From assembly GCF_000242455.2 (NCBI RefSeq), contig NC_019892.1, positions 6,024,744 through 6,088,743 of the forward strand: 64,000 nucleotides of DNA. Reading direction: 5' to 3'. The notes beneath the pieces are model-generated. The model had not been told where the DNA came from, searched no databases, and was given only the letters and a program-made list of their open reading frames with translations. The DNA is from Singulisphaera acidiphila DSM 18658 (GTDB taxonomy: Bacteria > Planctomycetota > Planctomycetia > Isosphaerales > Isosphaeraceae). Below are positions 8,851 to 17,501 of this stretch, piece after piece; the first letter of the stretch is position 1, and every line of letters begins with the position of its first letter. The translations under genes were made by a program, and so were the position numbers.

Positions 8851-9031
8851 TAACGTCTTCGGCTCATACTGGGCCAAGGTCGGTCTACCTGTTTCACGGC
8901 TTTTTCCTCTCCCCTGAGCCTGCGCGGCTAAGGGGATATTCGGAGTCTGCCACAGAACGATCGCCCCCTTTGCCTTTACCCTTCTCCAAGGATTCCAACC
9001 ACGGCCATTTCCAGCCAGCCAGGGCGGCTGG

Positions 9032-9493
9032 TCAGTCGAGATCGAGTTTGAGAACTTCGGGATCCTTTTTGATCTCGACCACGAGCTTGGTCTCGCTCTC
9101 GGATCCGTACTTTGAGCGGAGGTCCAGCAATTCCGCGGGAGTCAACCCCGCCGCTGCGGCGATCGCTTTGCGGGATGCTTTGCTTGCGCCGCCGTCGATT
9201 GTGAATACGGCCGGGGTGAAATAGACCTTGTGGCGGCCCATTTTCACACCCTTGTAGTCCTCATCGTAGATCATTTCAAACTTGCCGGCGTCATCGGTTT
9301 TACCCCAACTGGGACGGCCCTCGGTGGGCATGAAGTTGACCATGATGTTCGGGACGGGCTTACCTTTATAGGCGACCGTTCCAGTTACCCTTGCCATCTC
9401 GGGGTAGTCGCCCTTGCTGCAACCGGCAAACGCAAACATGACGGCCAGCGTCACAAACGCCGCGACTCGAACGGCACGAGATACGTATCGCAT
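9032..9493 (-). CDS. Small lipoprotein with carboxypeptidase-regulatory-like beta fold
   Basis: A 153-aa exported lipoprotein. The signal peptide ends in FAFAGCSKG, where A-G-C is an acceptable lipobox. It is followed by RVTGTVAYKGKPVPNIMVNF and GKTDDAGKFEM, the transthyretin-like/carboxypeptidase-regulatory pattern that is very common in planctomycete lipoproteins. ATG 9493 has GAGG six bases upstream; a TTG at 9505 is less likely. It lies 136 bp downstream of the DUF1559 gene on the same strand and is probably co-transcribed with it. Such pairs recur across planctomycetes (see also 61446-63043), but the molecular role is not known. Confidence 0.85.
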   Translation of the reverse strand: MRYVSRAVRVAAFVTLAVMFAFAGCSKGDYPEMARVTGTVAYKGKPVPNIMVNFMPTEGRPSWGKTDDAGKFEMIYDEDYKGVKMGRHKVYFTPAVFTIDGGASKASRKAIAAAAGLTPAELLDLRSKYGSESETKLVVEIKKDPEVLKLDLD

Positions 9494-9629
9494 GATGAGC
9501 CTCAATGGCTTTTGCAGGAGAGAATGGATTCGTCAGAACGGCCTATGGGGGATGGATCGGCGGCGATGAGGTAAGGACAGGCCCTGGGGTTGTGCCACAG
9601 GGCCGGTTCTCAAGCTCCGTAAACGGGTG

Positions 9630-10646
9630 TCAGTAAGAGTCCGACGAGATGACTTCGCCGAGGTTCCTGGAGAACAAACCACGATAGGTTTGGAAGTTGA
9701 TGCTGTTCTTGATGAACTGAACGTGCCCGTCCGTGAACAGGACGTTCACACCGCCGGGATGGCCGCCGACAGCGCCTCGCGAGTTCGGGAAATTCGAGTT
9801 GGGGGGGAACGGCGGCGAGCTGCTCCCGAGCTCACCCGCGACGACCATGCCCTGAGACGGGTGATGCGTCCACATGAACTGGTTCGACCCCGTATTCTTC
9901 CCGATCCAGCTATGCTCGGCGTTGCGCGACAATTCCAGAAGAAGGAATGTGTTGCTGGTCCCGTCGGTCACGTCGCGCATGTTGAGGCTAAGGTTGACCG
10001 CCGCCATGCCGTCGGTGATGGCCGGCCCACCATTGTTCAGTCGTTCGGGGCAGCAACCCGCGTAGCCGGTGCCGACGTTGATGCCGTAGTCTTTCCACGC
10101 GCCTCGGGGGCCCGGGCTGATTGCGACGGTGGTGATGACGTCCGGGATCGAGGGGCATGAGAAGACATTCGGAGCCATGGTGGACACGGTCGAGTTTGCC
10201 AAGCTGCCCTGGGGACCGCGATTGCCGCTCGAGCCGCCCCAGGGGCCCGCGGTTTCGGGGATACTCGCGGCGTAGGCCGGAAGGATGAAGTTGGTTGCGT
10301 TGAAGATGTTATTCCCTTCGATGAAGTTCAGGGTCAATGCCGCCCACGAGTAGCTCCCAAACGGGCAGCAGCCCGCTGCATTGGGCTCGGTCCAGTCACT
10401 CGAGCTGGGGTAGACGTTGTTCCCTTGATAGTTGGGCGAGTAGTTCGACATGGGGAACCCGCTGTTGACGTCGTGATAGTTGTGAAAGGCGATCCCGAAC
10501 TGCTTCAGGTTGTTCGTGCACTGGGCGCGACGGGCCGCCTCTCGCGCAGACTGGACGGCGGGCAACAGGAGTGCAATGAGAACCGCGATGATTGCAATGA
10601 CAACCAACAACTCAATCAACGTGAAACCGGATTTTCGGCGTGACAT
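9630..10646 (-). CDS. DUF1559 prepilin-like protein
   Basis: A 338-aa protein with a type IV prepilin-like N-terminus: RRKSGFTLIELLVVIAII, where cleavage after Gly would leave methylatable Phe with Glu at +5. Then come LLLPAVQSAREAARRAQC and NNLKQFGIAFHNYHD. The C-terminal DUF1559 signature has HPGGVNVLFTDGHVQFIK (H-x9-DG type) and ends in ISSDSY. ATG 10646 has GGAGGT six bases upstream; the longer in-frame extension to 10748 has no support. These proteins are hugely expanded in planctomycetes. A pilus-like or secretion pseudopilin role is inferred from the N-terminus only. Confidence 0.93.
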   Translation of the reverse strand: MSRRKSGFTLIELLVVIAIIAVLIALLLPAVQSAREAARRAQCTNNLKQFGIAFHNYHDVNSGFPMSNYSPNYQGNNVYPSSSDWTEPNAAGCCPFGSYSWAALTLNFIEGNNIFNATNFILPAYAASIPETAGPWGGSSGNRGPQGSLANSTVSTMAPNVFSCPSIPDVITTVAISPGPRGAWKDYGINVGTGYAGCCPERLNNGGPAITDGMAAVNLSLNMRDVTDGTSNTFLLLELSRNAEHSWIGKNTGSNQFMWTHHPSQGMVVAGELGSSSPPFPPNSNFPNSRGAVGGHPGGVNVLFTDGHVQFIKNSINFQTYRGLFSRNLGEVISSDSY

Positions 10647-11841
10647 CAGCAGACCTCCGAATAAGCGACAAGAACGACTCTTGTACTCGACCGCCGGTCG
10701 ACGATGACGATGGCGCAAATCAATGGAATGACCGCGTCGCGAGCACAAATTGGTCCGGACGGCTGTTGGGTGACTTTACGACGTCGCACGCTTACGATTT
10801 TGAGCGACCTCTTCAAGAATCCTCGCGAAACCGCCAGCCTGCAATCGATGTTGGCCGACCGTACAAATGAGGCGCGTGATGATCCACGAATCGACCCTCC
10901 TTCCCTTTGCCGAGAGGCTTGTCGAATCAATGCGTAGATGAATTCCGTCTTGATATCGATCTCAAAAGCAAGATCGATGAAGACGCGAAGTCTTCAAAAA
11001 GATGGCATGGGAAATTGGCTTGAAACCGGGCCACGATTTTTTGAGTAGACTCACTTGAGTGAGAAGTTGCCAGACAGTTCACTCGACTCTTCATTTCCGA
11101 ACAGTCGCGGTTAAAACCGAGCGCGTTAGCACAACCTACACTCTCGTCAAAAAACGAAGAGCATGTGTTATTTTGAGATATCGCACGTGTTCGATGAGTT
11201 TCTCGATTAGAGCGGTTTCCAGTATATAGTCAAGAAGATTGTCTGTCGAATATCGAGCTATTTTCGACGCGCACTCACGCACTCATCATTATGTTCGTCG
11301 CTACTGTGGGAGTGTGATACAAGTACGAACCGATTAAGAAAAGCGTTGGGCCAACAAGAATGAATGATTTAAGAAGGGCGAGTAACGATGATGCAACGGC
11401 ATGATCAGAACGTTGAGAGACGAAGACGTTTCCTCGGCGTTCCCTGCTTCCGCTTCCCGGTTTGATTTCTGGATTTCTGGCGGACAATCAGGTCGGCATG
11501 GACGTACGCGGTTGGCTTCCATCGCAGTGTGGAAGACGTTCAGGCTATATGCGTCAGCCTCGGAGTCGTTGGGGGCCGCGGTGCTCCTTCGCAAGGCTCC
11601 CGCGACTGCCTTGGCGATTCCTTGGGGGCGTCGGAAGACGGCGAATTTCAGATGTGGGCGGGGTGGGGCCTCGGTTGGTGGCGGCGCGGTGGCCTGGGGC
11701 TGCCACCGCAGTTCGACCGAGTAGACGTGTTGGTAGAGGGCTTGTCGGCTGCAATCCGCCTGCTCGACGCGGCGGGTGACCGTCTCCGGAAGATCTTGAG
11801 AAGACGGTGGCGGCGTTCAGGTTGGTGGTCCGTTCGGACGG
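10647..11841. other. 1.2-kb region without a convincing gene
   Basis: The part at 10930-11400 is clearly less GC-rich than the surroundings and contains a short inverted repeat, CTCACT-TG-AGTGAG, at 11050-11063. The part at 11400-11841 is GC-rich, with several overlapping frames of about 100 codons on the plus strand (for example 11529-11867). Their translations are rich in Arg, Trp and Gly and match nothing I know, so I do not call them genes. The region should contain the promoter of the DUF1559 gene on its left side. Confidence 0.4.
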
Positions 11842-14058
11842 CTACGGAAGGGGGATCGGCTTCTTGATCTTCAAGTCGAGCGGTCGATCGACCACGCGTT
11901 CGCCGCTTTCGAGTCCGCGCTTGACCTCGATCCGCTTGCCGTCGGATGCACCCAGGGTCACCTCACGCCAGTCGACGTTGCCGTCCGGTTTCTTGACCGC
12001 GACGTAGTCTTTACCGTCGTCGTGACGGACCGCCTGAAGCGGCACACTGAGTACGTCGTCAAGATCGTGAACAAGAATCTCGGCTGAGGCCGTCATGCCC
12101 AGCCGCAGATCGGAAAGTCGATTCTCAATTCTGACGTTGGTGCCATAGAGCTTGTCGTTGGAACGTTGGAGGGAAGTGTGTGGGGCAGGAAGCGGAGATA
12201 TGGATTCGACAGCGCCGGTCATAACCTCATCCGGGAACGCGTCGACCTTGATTTGGGCTCGCAATCCCAGCCGGAGTTGGTCGACGTACGATTCCTTCGC
12301 CTTGGTGTGCAGCCAGAACGGCCCTTCGAGATCGCTCACCGTGACGATGATTTGCCGCTCGCGGACGGTGGCTCCCTGCTTGATCGTGGGCTGTCCGGCG
12401 ATTCCACCGGGCGCGTTGGCGTAGAGGACGAGTCCATCGTTGGGGGCGTAGAGCTTACAGAAACGGATCTGGTCCTCGAGGTTCGCCCCCTTTTTCCTCT
12501 CCCGGTCCAGTGTCTGCCGTTTGGCGAATTCGGCCCCCCGCGCTGTTTCAATGTCGAGCTTGAGTAAGTGGATCGTCTTGTTCCGCCTGTACTTCTCGAG
12601 CACATCGTGCTTGATTTTGGCCAGCTCAATCCCCTTCTTCTCACGCACGAGGGTCTGTTCGCTTGCATCGATGCGGTCGTCTAGGTCGACCTCGGCCAGG
12701 AGATCGGCGGACGTCTTGGTCTCAGGCTTCGAGGCGATCATGTCGTTGAGCCGTTGACGGGCTCGGCGTGTCCGCTCGAGCCGGGCCTCAGCCATCTCAA
12801 GCGACGACTGGCCGATGGCGATCGCTCCTTGCAAGGCCGCTCGCTCCTGGACATAGGTTCCCTGGGCATACTCATTGAGAGTGATTTCGGCGAGTTCACG
12901 TTCAAGCTTGGCCTTTTGGGCTGCCATCTCGGACTCTTGCACCACGATCTGCTGGTTGGTCAACTGGTCCTTCAGGGCCGTCGAATCGAGCTCGCAGACG
13001 AGGTCCCCCTTTTTGACCTTGGTTCTCTCGGGAACGATCGAGGCGATGGTGGTCCGCCCCGCGACCTGGTTGATGAGGGAGGGATTCCGGGTTGCCTCGA
13101 TCACCCCTCGCGTGACGAACGTGCTTTTAAGCGGACCCCGCTTGATCTCGTAAGTCGACAACGCGTCGGTATCACCCGTGGGAACCACCGGCGCTTCTTT
13201 TTGGGCAAGCAAGTCGACTCCGGACGTCGTCGCGGCCAGTGCAAGGAGGACTGCCGCCGTCTTCAACGATCGGATGATCGTCATGGTCCTGAGAACCTCC
13301 AGGGTTAGGATTGCAGCCGATTCTCGGAGCACGGTCCGAGATGTCACGAACTGAGAAATGCCACGGATTGTCGATTGCACCAGCGTCGGAGAGACCAGGG
13401 CCTTGGCGTCATCGAGCCTCAAGCCGGGAGCCAGCGGCCAGGCGCATGGGGCAATCCCCCGGCGGAGGAGTCGATCGCGAAGCCGGTCACGCCCTCGGGA
13501 GAGCCGGCTCTTGACTATTCCGACCGGCCAGCCCAGGTGCCGCGCGGCCTGCTCGTACGTGCCCCCTTCGAGGTCACAGAGCACCAGCGGAGCCCGGAAT
13601 CGGTCCGGAAGTCGGGCGATCTCCTCGTGGAGAACCGGCCCGAGTTCGTCCTGCGTCTCGACCTGGCTCTCCTTCGTGCGCTCCGCCGCCGCCTGCTCGT
13701 GCCGCCTCCGACGCGCAGCGGCCGACCGGGCGCATGCGGCGGTGCGATACGCCACTTGATGGAGCCAGGGACCGATCGAGTCGCGCACCCAGAGCGTCCG
13801 GGCCTTCCCGACCAACACCAGGAACGTGGCCTGGAACGCATCCTGCGCCTCATGCGAGTCGGCCAGTACGCCCCGGCAAACGCGCAGGACCATCGGACCA
13901 TGCCGTTCGACCAGGACCTCGAAAGCAAGCTCCGCAGCCTCCCCCTGTGCGGCTGCGAACCGCTCCAGAAGCTGACCGTCCGTCAACTCCCCGACTGCTC
14001 CGACGTTAAAGAGGGTGCGAAGCTCTCCGAGATATGCCCTGTCCCTTCCGATTGCCAC
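11842..14058 (-). CDS. ECF sigma factor fused to a HlyD/RND-type membrane-fusion protein
   Basis: One uninterrupted 738-codon frame. Residues about 20-200 are an extracytoplasmic-function sigma factor: region 2 (LTDGQLLERFAAAQGE, DAFQATFLVLVGKA, WLHQVAYRTA) and region 4 (LPDRFRAPLVLCDLEGGTYEQAARHLG, GIVKSRLSRGRDRLR). About 200-265 is a linker with one hydrophobic segment (SLKTAAVLLALAATTSGV). About 285-735 is an adaptor-type periplasmic protein: a half-lipoyl-like part (GRTTIASIVPERTKVKKGD), a long coiled coil (about 350-510), then a barrel-like region (DGLVLYANAPGG, SVPLQAVRHDDGKDYV). The start is GTG 14058. In planctomycetes some ECF groups carry membrane-linked C-terminal extensions. Here the sigma part would sit in the cytoplasm and the adaptor outside. 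No anti-sigma factor or pump subunit is adjacent, so the extension may itself sense or regulate. Confidence 0.85.
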   Translation of the reverse strand: MAIGRDRAYLGELRTLFNVGAVGELTDGQLLERFAAAQGEAAELAFEVLVERHGPMVLRVCRGVLADSHEAQDAFQATFLVLVGKARTLWVRDSIGPWLHQVAYRTAACARSAAARRRRHEQAAAERTKESQVETQDELGPVLHEEIARLPDRFRAPLVLCDLEGGTYEQAARHLGWPVGIVKSRLSRGRDRLRDRLLRRGIAPCAWPLAPGLRLDDAKALVSPTLVQSTIRGISQFVTSRTVLRESAAILTLEVLRTMTIIRSLKTAAVLLALAATTSGVDLLAQKEAPVVPTGDTDALSTYEIKRGPLKSTFVTRGVIEATRNPSLINQVAGRTTIASIVPERTKVKKGDLVCELDSTALKDQLTNQQIVVQESEMAAQKAKLERELAEITLNEYAQGTYVQERAALQGAIAIGQSSLEMAEARLERTRRARQRLNDMIASKPETKTSADLLAEVDLDDRIDASEQTLVREKKGIELAKIKHDVLEKYRRNKTIHLLKLDIETARGAEFAKRQTLDRERKKGANLEDQIRFCKLYAPNDGLVLYANAPGGIAGQPTIKQGATVRERQIIVTVSDLEGPFWLHTKAKESYVDQLRLGLRAQIKVDAFPDEVMTGAVESISPLPAPHTSLQRSNDKLYGTNVRIENRLSDLRLGMTASAEILVHDLDDVLSVPLQAVRHDDGKDYVAVKKPDGNVDWREVTLGASDGKRIEVKRGLESGERVVDRPLDLKIKKPIPLP

Positions 14059-14677
14059 AGGTTTTGATGCTCCGGCTTTCTCCTCGCCTCATCTCATCTC
14101 GAACAACAAGCAGTAATGTAACGGCGGTGGGCGGTGGTTCCCACTTTCTCAAAGAACCGACCCCTCCGGCCAGTAACCAGGAAGCGCAGCCATTGCGGAT
14201 CGCTCGCCTTCCTCAAGCCTTTGACTGACCTGAATCGGCTTTTCTTCTTTCAGTACAACAAACTGGTTGACATGCTGACCTCCCCCTTTGGAGCCTTTTT
14301 ACGTAACTTCAAGTGGAATCAGCATGGTCGTTTTTTTCAGCCCCCGTGTACGCTTCCGCCGGATGAACCAGAATTGGTCTAAGTTTTCGTGTCATGCCAT
14401 AAGAGGTGAGCGTGTGAATATTATTCAAGTTTGCATTTATGTTATTTATTATTTGTTTATAGGTAAGGGGATTGTGTGTCTTAGATCGGTTCGATCTTGG
14501 AATTTGAATAAGACCGATGAGTCGTGGATGCGCAGGAATTGCAGAGACTTACGGTCGTTGTCACGTACTGTGCTGCAGTATTATTGGGGCACGACAAGAG
14601 CATCCACCTGATGTCCGCTTTGGTGAAGGCGATGATTGTGGTAACCGTCGCCTGATCGACACTGAATTGAGGCATAT
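14059..14677. other. Intergenic region between divergent sigma-fusion and thioredoxin genes
   Basis: About 620 bp, with a strikingly AT-rich core at 14410-14470 (runs such as TTATTTATTATTTG). A plus-strand frame at 14288-14611 has no recognisable content and no ribosome site. The AT-rich core is a reasonable place for the promoters of both divergent genes, but I cannot assign -35/-10 boxes with confidence. Confidence 0.4.
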
Positions 14678-16132
14678 GTGATAAAAGCAAAACATTTGAT
14701 GATCGTGTGCGTCGTCGCGATTGGTAGCACGACGGCAATCGGGGCAGTCGGGCTGGCAAACAGCGGTGCTGACGATTCGAAGCTCGCAGTACAAGACGAG
14801 TCCAAGCGTCCTGGGCCGCCACTGGCCGAGAGGCTTGATCGCCTCAAGGCCGAGTACGAGGATGCCTTCCGAGCTTACAACGCGTTCTTTCGCGGTTCCA
14901 CGATCCCGGAAGCGAACAAAGCGAAGGCCGCCGAGATCTGGCCTGACCTTCCGGCCGTCGTCCGCCGGATTGCCGATCAGGCAGCGATTGCTCCGAAGGA
15001 TCCGGCCGTCAGGGATGCTTGGCTCTGGGTGATCGAGCAGATCCGCCCGTTCCGCGATGGCGGCCCTTATGCCGGCGAGTTTGTTGTCGCGGCGAACTGG
15101 CTCGTCCTGCACTTCGGCGACGACCCCGATGCGGTGCGGGTGGGACTCGAGTTCGCTAATCAGCTGACCGCTAGCCGCGACTTCCTCCTGCTGAACTTCT
15201 ACGCCTCGGCGAAGGGTCGAGAATCGAAGGGACTAGCCCGGCTGGCTCTGGCGAAGTACCTTGAGCGTAAGGCCGTGCAGGTCGAGCAGGCCAGGAAGAT
15301 CGAAGGCCGGCCAGCGCGCATCCGTAGCAAACCGGTCAATACGGACGGGCCGCTCAATGGTAAGAATGCGGTCATGCCCGCCGTGGAGTACGCCTATTTC
15401 CTGCACTTAAAGCAATGCGACGCGGGCTACCTCCGCGCCGAGGCGCAGCGGCTGTATGAGGAGGTGATTGCCCAGTACGACGACGTGCCGTACATCACAG
15501 CAAGCGATCGGCTGACGGAAGCCCTGCTCAGGCAACCGGAGCCGAAATGGAACGGCCAGATCCTTACTGCTGAAGAGCGGCGCAGGATCGAAAATGCGAT
15601 TGCACGCCGCCGCCGCTCGACACTTGGCCAGGAGGCCGAGGCCCGGCTCGACGACTGGCACAACCTGGCCGTAGGCAAGCCGGCGCCCGAGATCAATGGG
15701 GTAGACGTCCACGGCAAATCCTTGGCGCTGTCCGACTACCGCGGCAAAGTCGTGGCGATAGTCTTCTGGGGCACATGGTGCGGCCCCTGCATGCAAGAGA
15801 TCCCCCGCGAGAAGGCCCTGGTTGAGCGCATGAAAGGCCGGCCGTTCGCCGTGCTCGGCGTCAACACCGACGCCGACGCCGTGGTCGCCCGAAAGACGAT
15901 TGAGGCCGAAGGTATCACCTGGCCCAACTGGCACGACCGCATGCCCGGGCTCGAGAAGAATGAAGTGCTGAGCATCGAGGGGCCGATTTCCAAGCTCTAC
16001 CGTGTGCGAACGTATCCGACCGTCTATCTCATCGACGCCGAGGGCAAGATCCGATCAAAGGGATTGAGAGGCGATGCGCTCGATCAACTCGTTGAAACGT
16101 TGGTAGCGGAGCAAGAAGCTGACAATGGCTGA
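14678..16132 (+). CDS. TlpA/ResA-like thioredoxin-domain protein with long helical N-terminal region
   Basis: A 484-aa exported protein. An N-terminal signal/anchor (IVCVVAIGSTTAIGAVGLA) is followed by about 310 residues of mainly helical sequence of unknown function. From about residue 335 there is a thioredoxin/AhpC-TSA domain: VGKPAPEINGVDVHGK, VVAIVFWGTWCGPCMQEIP with the redox CxxC, AVLGVNTDAD and the cis-Pro region RTYPTVYLID. This is the arrangement of membrane-tethered thiol oxidoreductases working outside the cytoplasm. The start is GTG 14678 with TTGAGGC upstream; ATG 14699 is an alternative. It is divergent from the ECF-adaptor gene. A regulatory link is possible but unproven. No cytochrome c biogenesis genes lie nearby. 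Confidence 0.85.
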   Translation: MIKAKHLMIVCVVAIGSTTAIGAVGLANSGADDSKLAVQDESKRPGPPLAERLDRLKAEYEDAFRAYNAFFRGSTIPEANKAKAAEIWPDLPAVVRRIADQAAIAPKDPAVRDAWLWVIEQIRPFRDGGPYAGEFVVAANWLVLHFGDDPDAVRVGLEFANQLTASRDFLLLNFYASAKGRESKGLARLALAKYLERKAVQVEQARKIEGRPARIRSKPVNTDGPLNGKNAVMPAVEYAYFLHLKQCDAGYLRAEAQRLYEEVIAQYDDVPYITASDRLTEALLRQPEPKWNGQILTAEERRRIENAIARRRRSTLGQEAEARLDDWHNLAVGKPAPEINGVDVHGKSLALSDYRGKVVAIVFWGTWCGPCMQEIPREKALVERMKGRPFAVLGVNTDADAVVARKTIEAEGITWPNWHDRMPGLEKNEVLSIEGPISKLYRVRTYPTVYLIDAEGKIRSKGLRGDALDQLVETLVAEQEADNG

Positions 16133-16180
16133 TAGCACGACAATCGTCGGCTAATCAAGCGACCTGGGGACACTTACCCG

Positions 16181-16435
16181 GTGTCACATGGCACAGGCGA
16201 CGGATTTGATCTGGAGCAATGTGTCCAGCGTTTGGGCGAGGCCTCGTTCCGGCGGCTCGAGGGTCTGATCGCCCGCGACCTGGCGCCGGGGGACTGGAAC
16301 CGAATCGTGGTGGTCGACGCCAATGACGAAGCGATCGAAACGCGGAGCATCGTGGAGGCCATCGCAATGAAAAAGGCGGATGATGCGGAGGCGACCGGTT
16401 CATCGCTTGAGGAAAGCCAGGGCAGGGTGGTTTGA
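16181..16435 (+). CDS. Possible small ORF or gene fragment, unknown
   Basis: An 84-codon frame from GTG 16181, between convergent genes. It contains a natural-looking stretch (EASFRRLEGLIARDLAPGDW, NRIVVVDANDEAIETRS) rather than the Arg-rich composition of shadow frames. In frame, the sequence continues upstream without a stop (LIKRPGDTYPV), so it could be the 3' end of a longer decayed gene. There is no start with a good ribosome site. I do not recognise the family. It may be only open sequence. Confidence 0.3.
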   Translation: MSHGTGDGFDLEQCVQRLGEASFRRLEGLIARDLAPGDWNRIVVVDANDEAIETRSIVEAIAMKKADDAEATGSSLEESQGRVV

Positions 16436-16442
16436 GCCCGGC

Positions 16443-17396
16443 CTATTTTGTCCGCCACCAGAGCGTTGGGGGGAGGCCGCGGGCCAGGCAATCGGGCTCG
16501 ATCGCCTGGCGGAATCGTTTGGCGTCGATCGGGTATCCGGCGGTGGGGCGGAGGTCGGGGTATCGCGCTCGCCAGTGGGCGTTGAAGGCGTCCATCCAGG
16601 CTTCGCGGACGGTCTTGCTCACGATCGAGGCCAAGGCGACGAGTCCGTCGTCGGCGTCGGCCCGGGGGAGCAAACTGAGCTCGAGGTGCCGGCCGGGGCT
16701 CTTGACCGTGTAGTGGCTGAGCGCGGGGCCCTCGGGGCCACGGTCGATCCAGACGTCGTCGAAGAGGGTTTGCAGCGGCTCCATGTAGAAATGACGGCCG
16801 CCGTGCTTGTCCGAGCGGACCAACGTCGGTGTTCCGTCTCCCGCACGCTCCCAGAGCGAGCGGAGCAGATGCGCGAACGCGGCGAAATGGACTGTGGCTT
16901 TCGATCGCGACGTCTCGAGACCCGCATTGAAGCGAGCCGGGCCGACGACCACGGTCTGGACGCCGACGATCCGCCAAGGGACCCCGGCAAGCGGGTTTTC
17001 CGACCACCGATCGTGGAGGTCGCGCGACTCGGGCCGGGGCCAGTGCGGGTCGTCATTCTCGTCGAGCCAGGGGGCGAGTTCGACGTCGGCGAGTGTGCCT
17101 GCGTCGATCGCTTGTAGGAGCCCGCCGAACGAACGAGGGAGTGGGCAGCCGGTGGCCGCCAAGGTTGCAAGGCAGGTGGCTTCGAGCCGTTCTCGGCCCC
17201 GGCCGCCTTTGAGGATGGCCTTGGAGTCGTCGATCCAGAGGCGATCCGGATCGCCCCCCGCGCGGGCGACGGTCGAGGCGAGATCCCCCCAGAGATCGGG
17301 GGGGCTCGTGCCCGGTCCTTCGGCGATGATCGCCGTCATCACGAGGGGGCCCAGGTTCGGCCCGTAGCCCGCCTCGTCGATTCCTACCCAACGCAT
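16443..17396 (-). CDS. Atypical ribonuclease HII-like protein
   Basis: A 317-aa protein of the RNase H2 superfamily. The catalytic Asp-Glu motif is in WVGIDEAGYGPNLGPLVMTA (compare GIDEAGRGPLAGPVV in classical RNase HII). A second motif is LWIDDSKAI (compare LADSKKL), and a third region is ALASIVSKTVREAWMDAFN (compare AASIIAKVTRD), followed by GYPIDAKRF. The protein is about 100 residues longer than ordinary RNase HII because of an insert in the middle (about 100-200). Expected role: removal of ribonucleotides from DNA/RNA hybrids. ATG 17396 was preferred over a GTG at 17426 because it puts the Asp-Glu strand at the N-terminus, as usual. It lies 105 bp downstream of parA on the same strand. 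Confidence 0.75.
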   Translation of the reverse strand: MRWVGIDEAGYGPNLGPLVMTAIIAEGPGTSPPDLWGDLASTVARAGGDPDRLWIDDSKAILKGGRGRERLEATCLATLAATGCPLPRSFGGLLQAIDAGTLADVELAPWLDENDDPHWPRPESRDLHDRWSENPLAGVPWRIVGVQTVVVGPARFNAGLETSRSKATVHFAAFAHLLRSLWERAGDGTPTLVRSDKHGGRHFYMEPLQTLFDDVWIDRGPEGPALSHYTVKSPGRHLELSLLPRADADDGLVALASIVSKTVREAWMDAFNAHWRARYPDLRPTAGYPIDAKRFRQAIEPDCLARGLPPTLWWRTK

Positions 17397-17501
17397 GGTT
17401 GTCCCGCTCGAGCCGGATCGACCCACCTTTTTGAATTTCTCAAGGCGAGCGAAACCAGGAAGTCAGGGAGTTTACACTCCCCGCTCGCCTTACGGCAAAG
17501 C

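Noticed and set aside
11401..11867. Overlapping plus-strand frames of about 105-112 codons
   Set aside because: No ribosome site, no family resemblance, Arg/Trp/Gly-rich; left as unannotated sequence.
14288..14611. 107-codon plus-strand frame in the AT-rich intergenic region
   Set aside because: No start signal and no recognisable sequence; crosses the likely promoter region.
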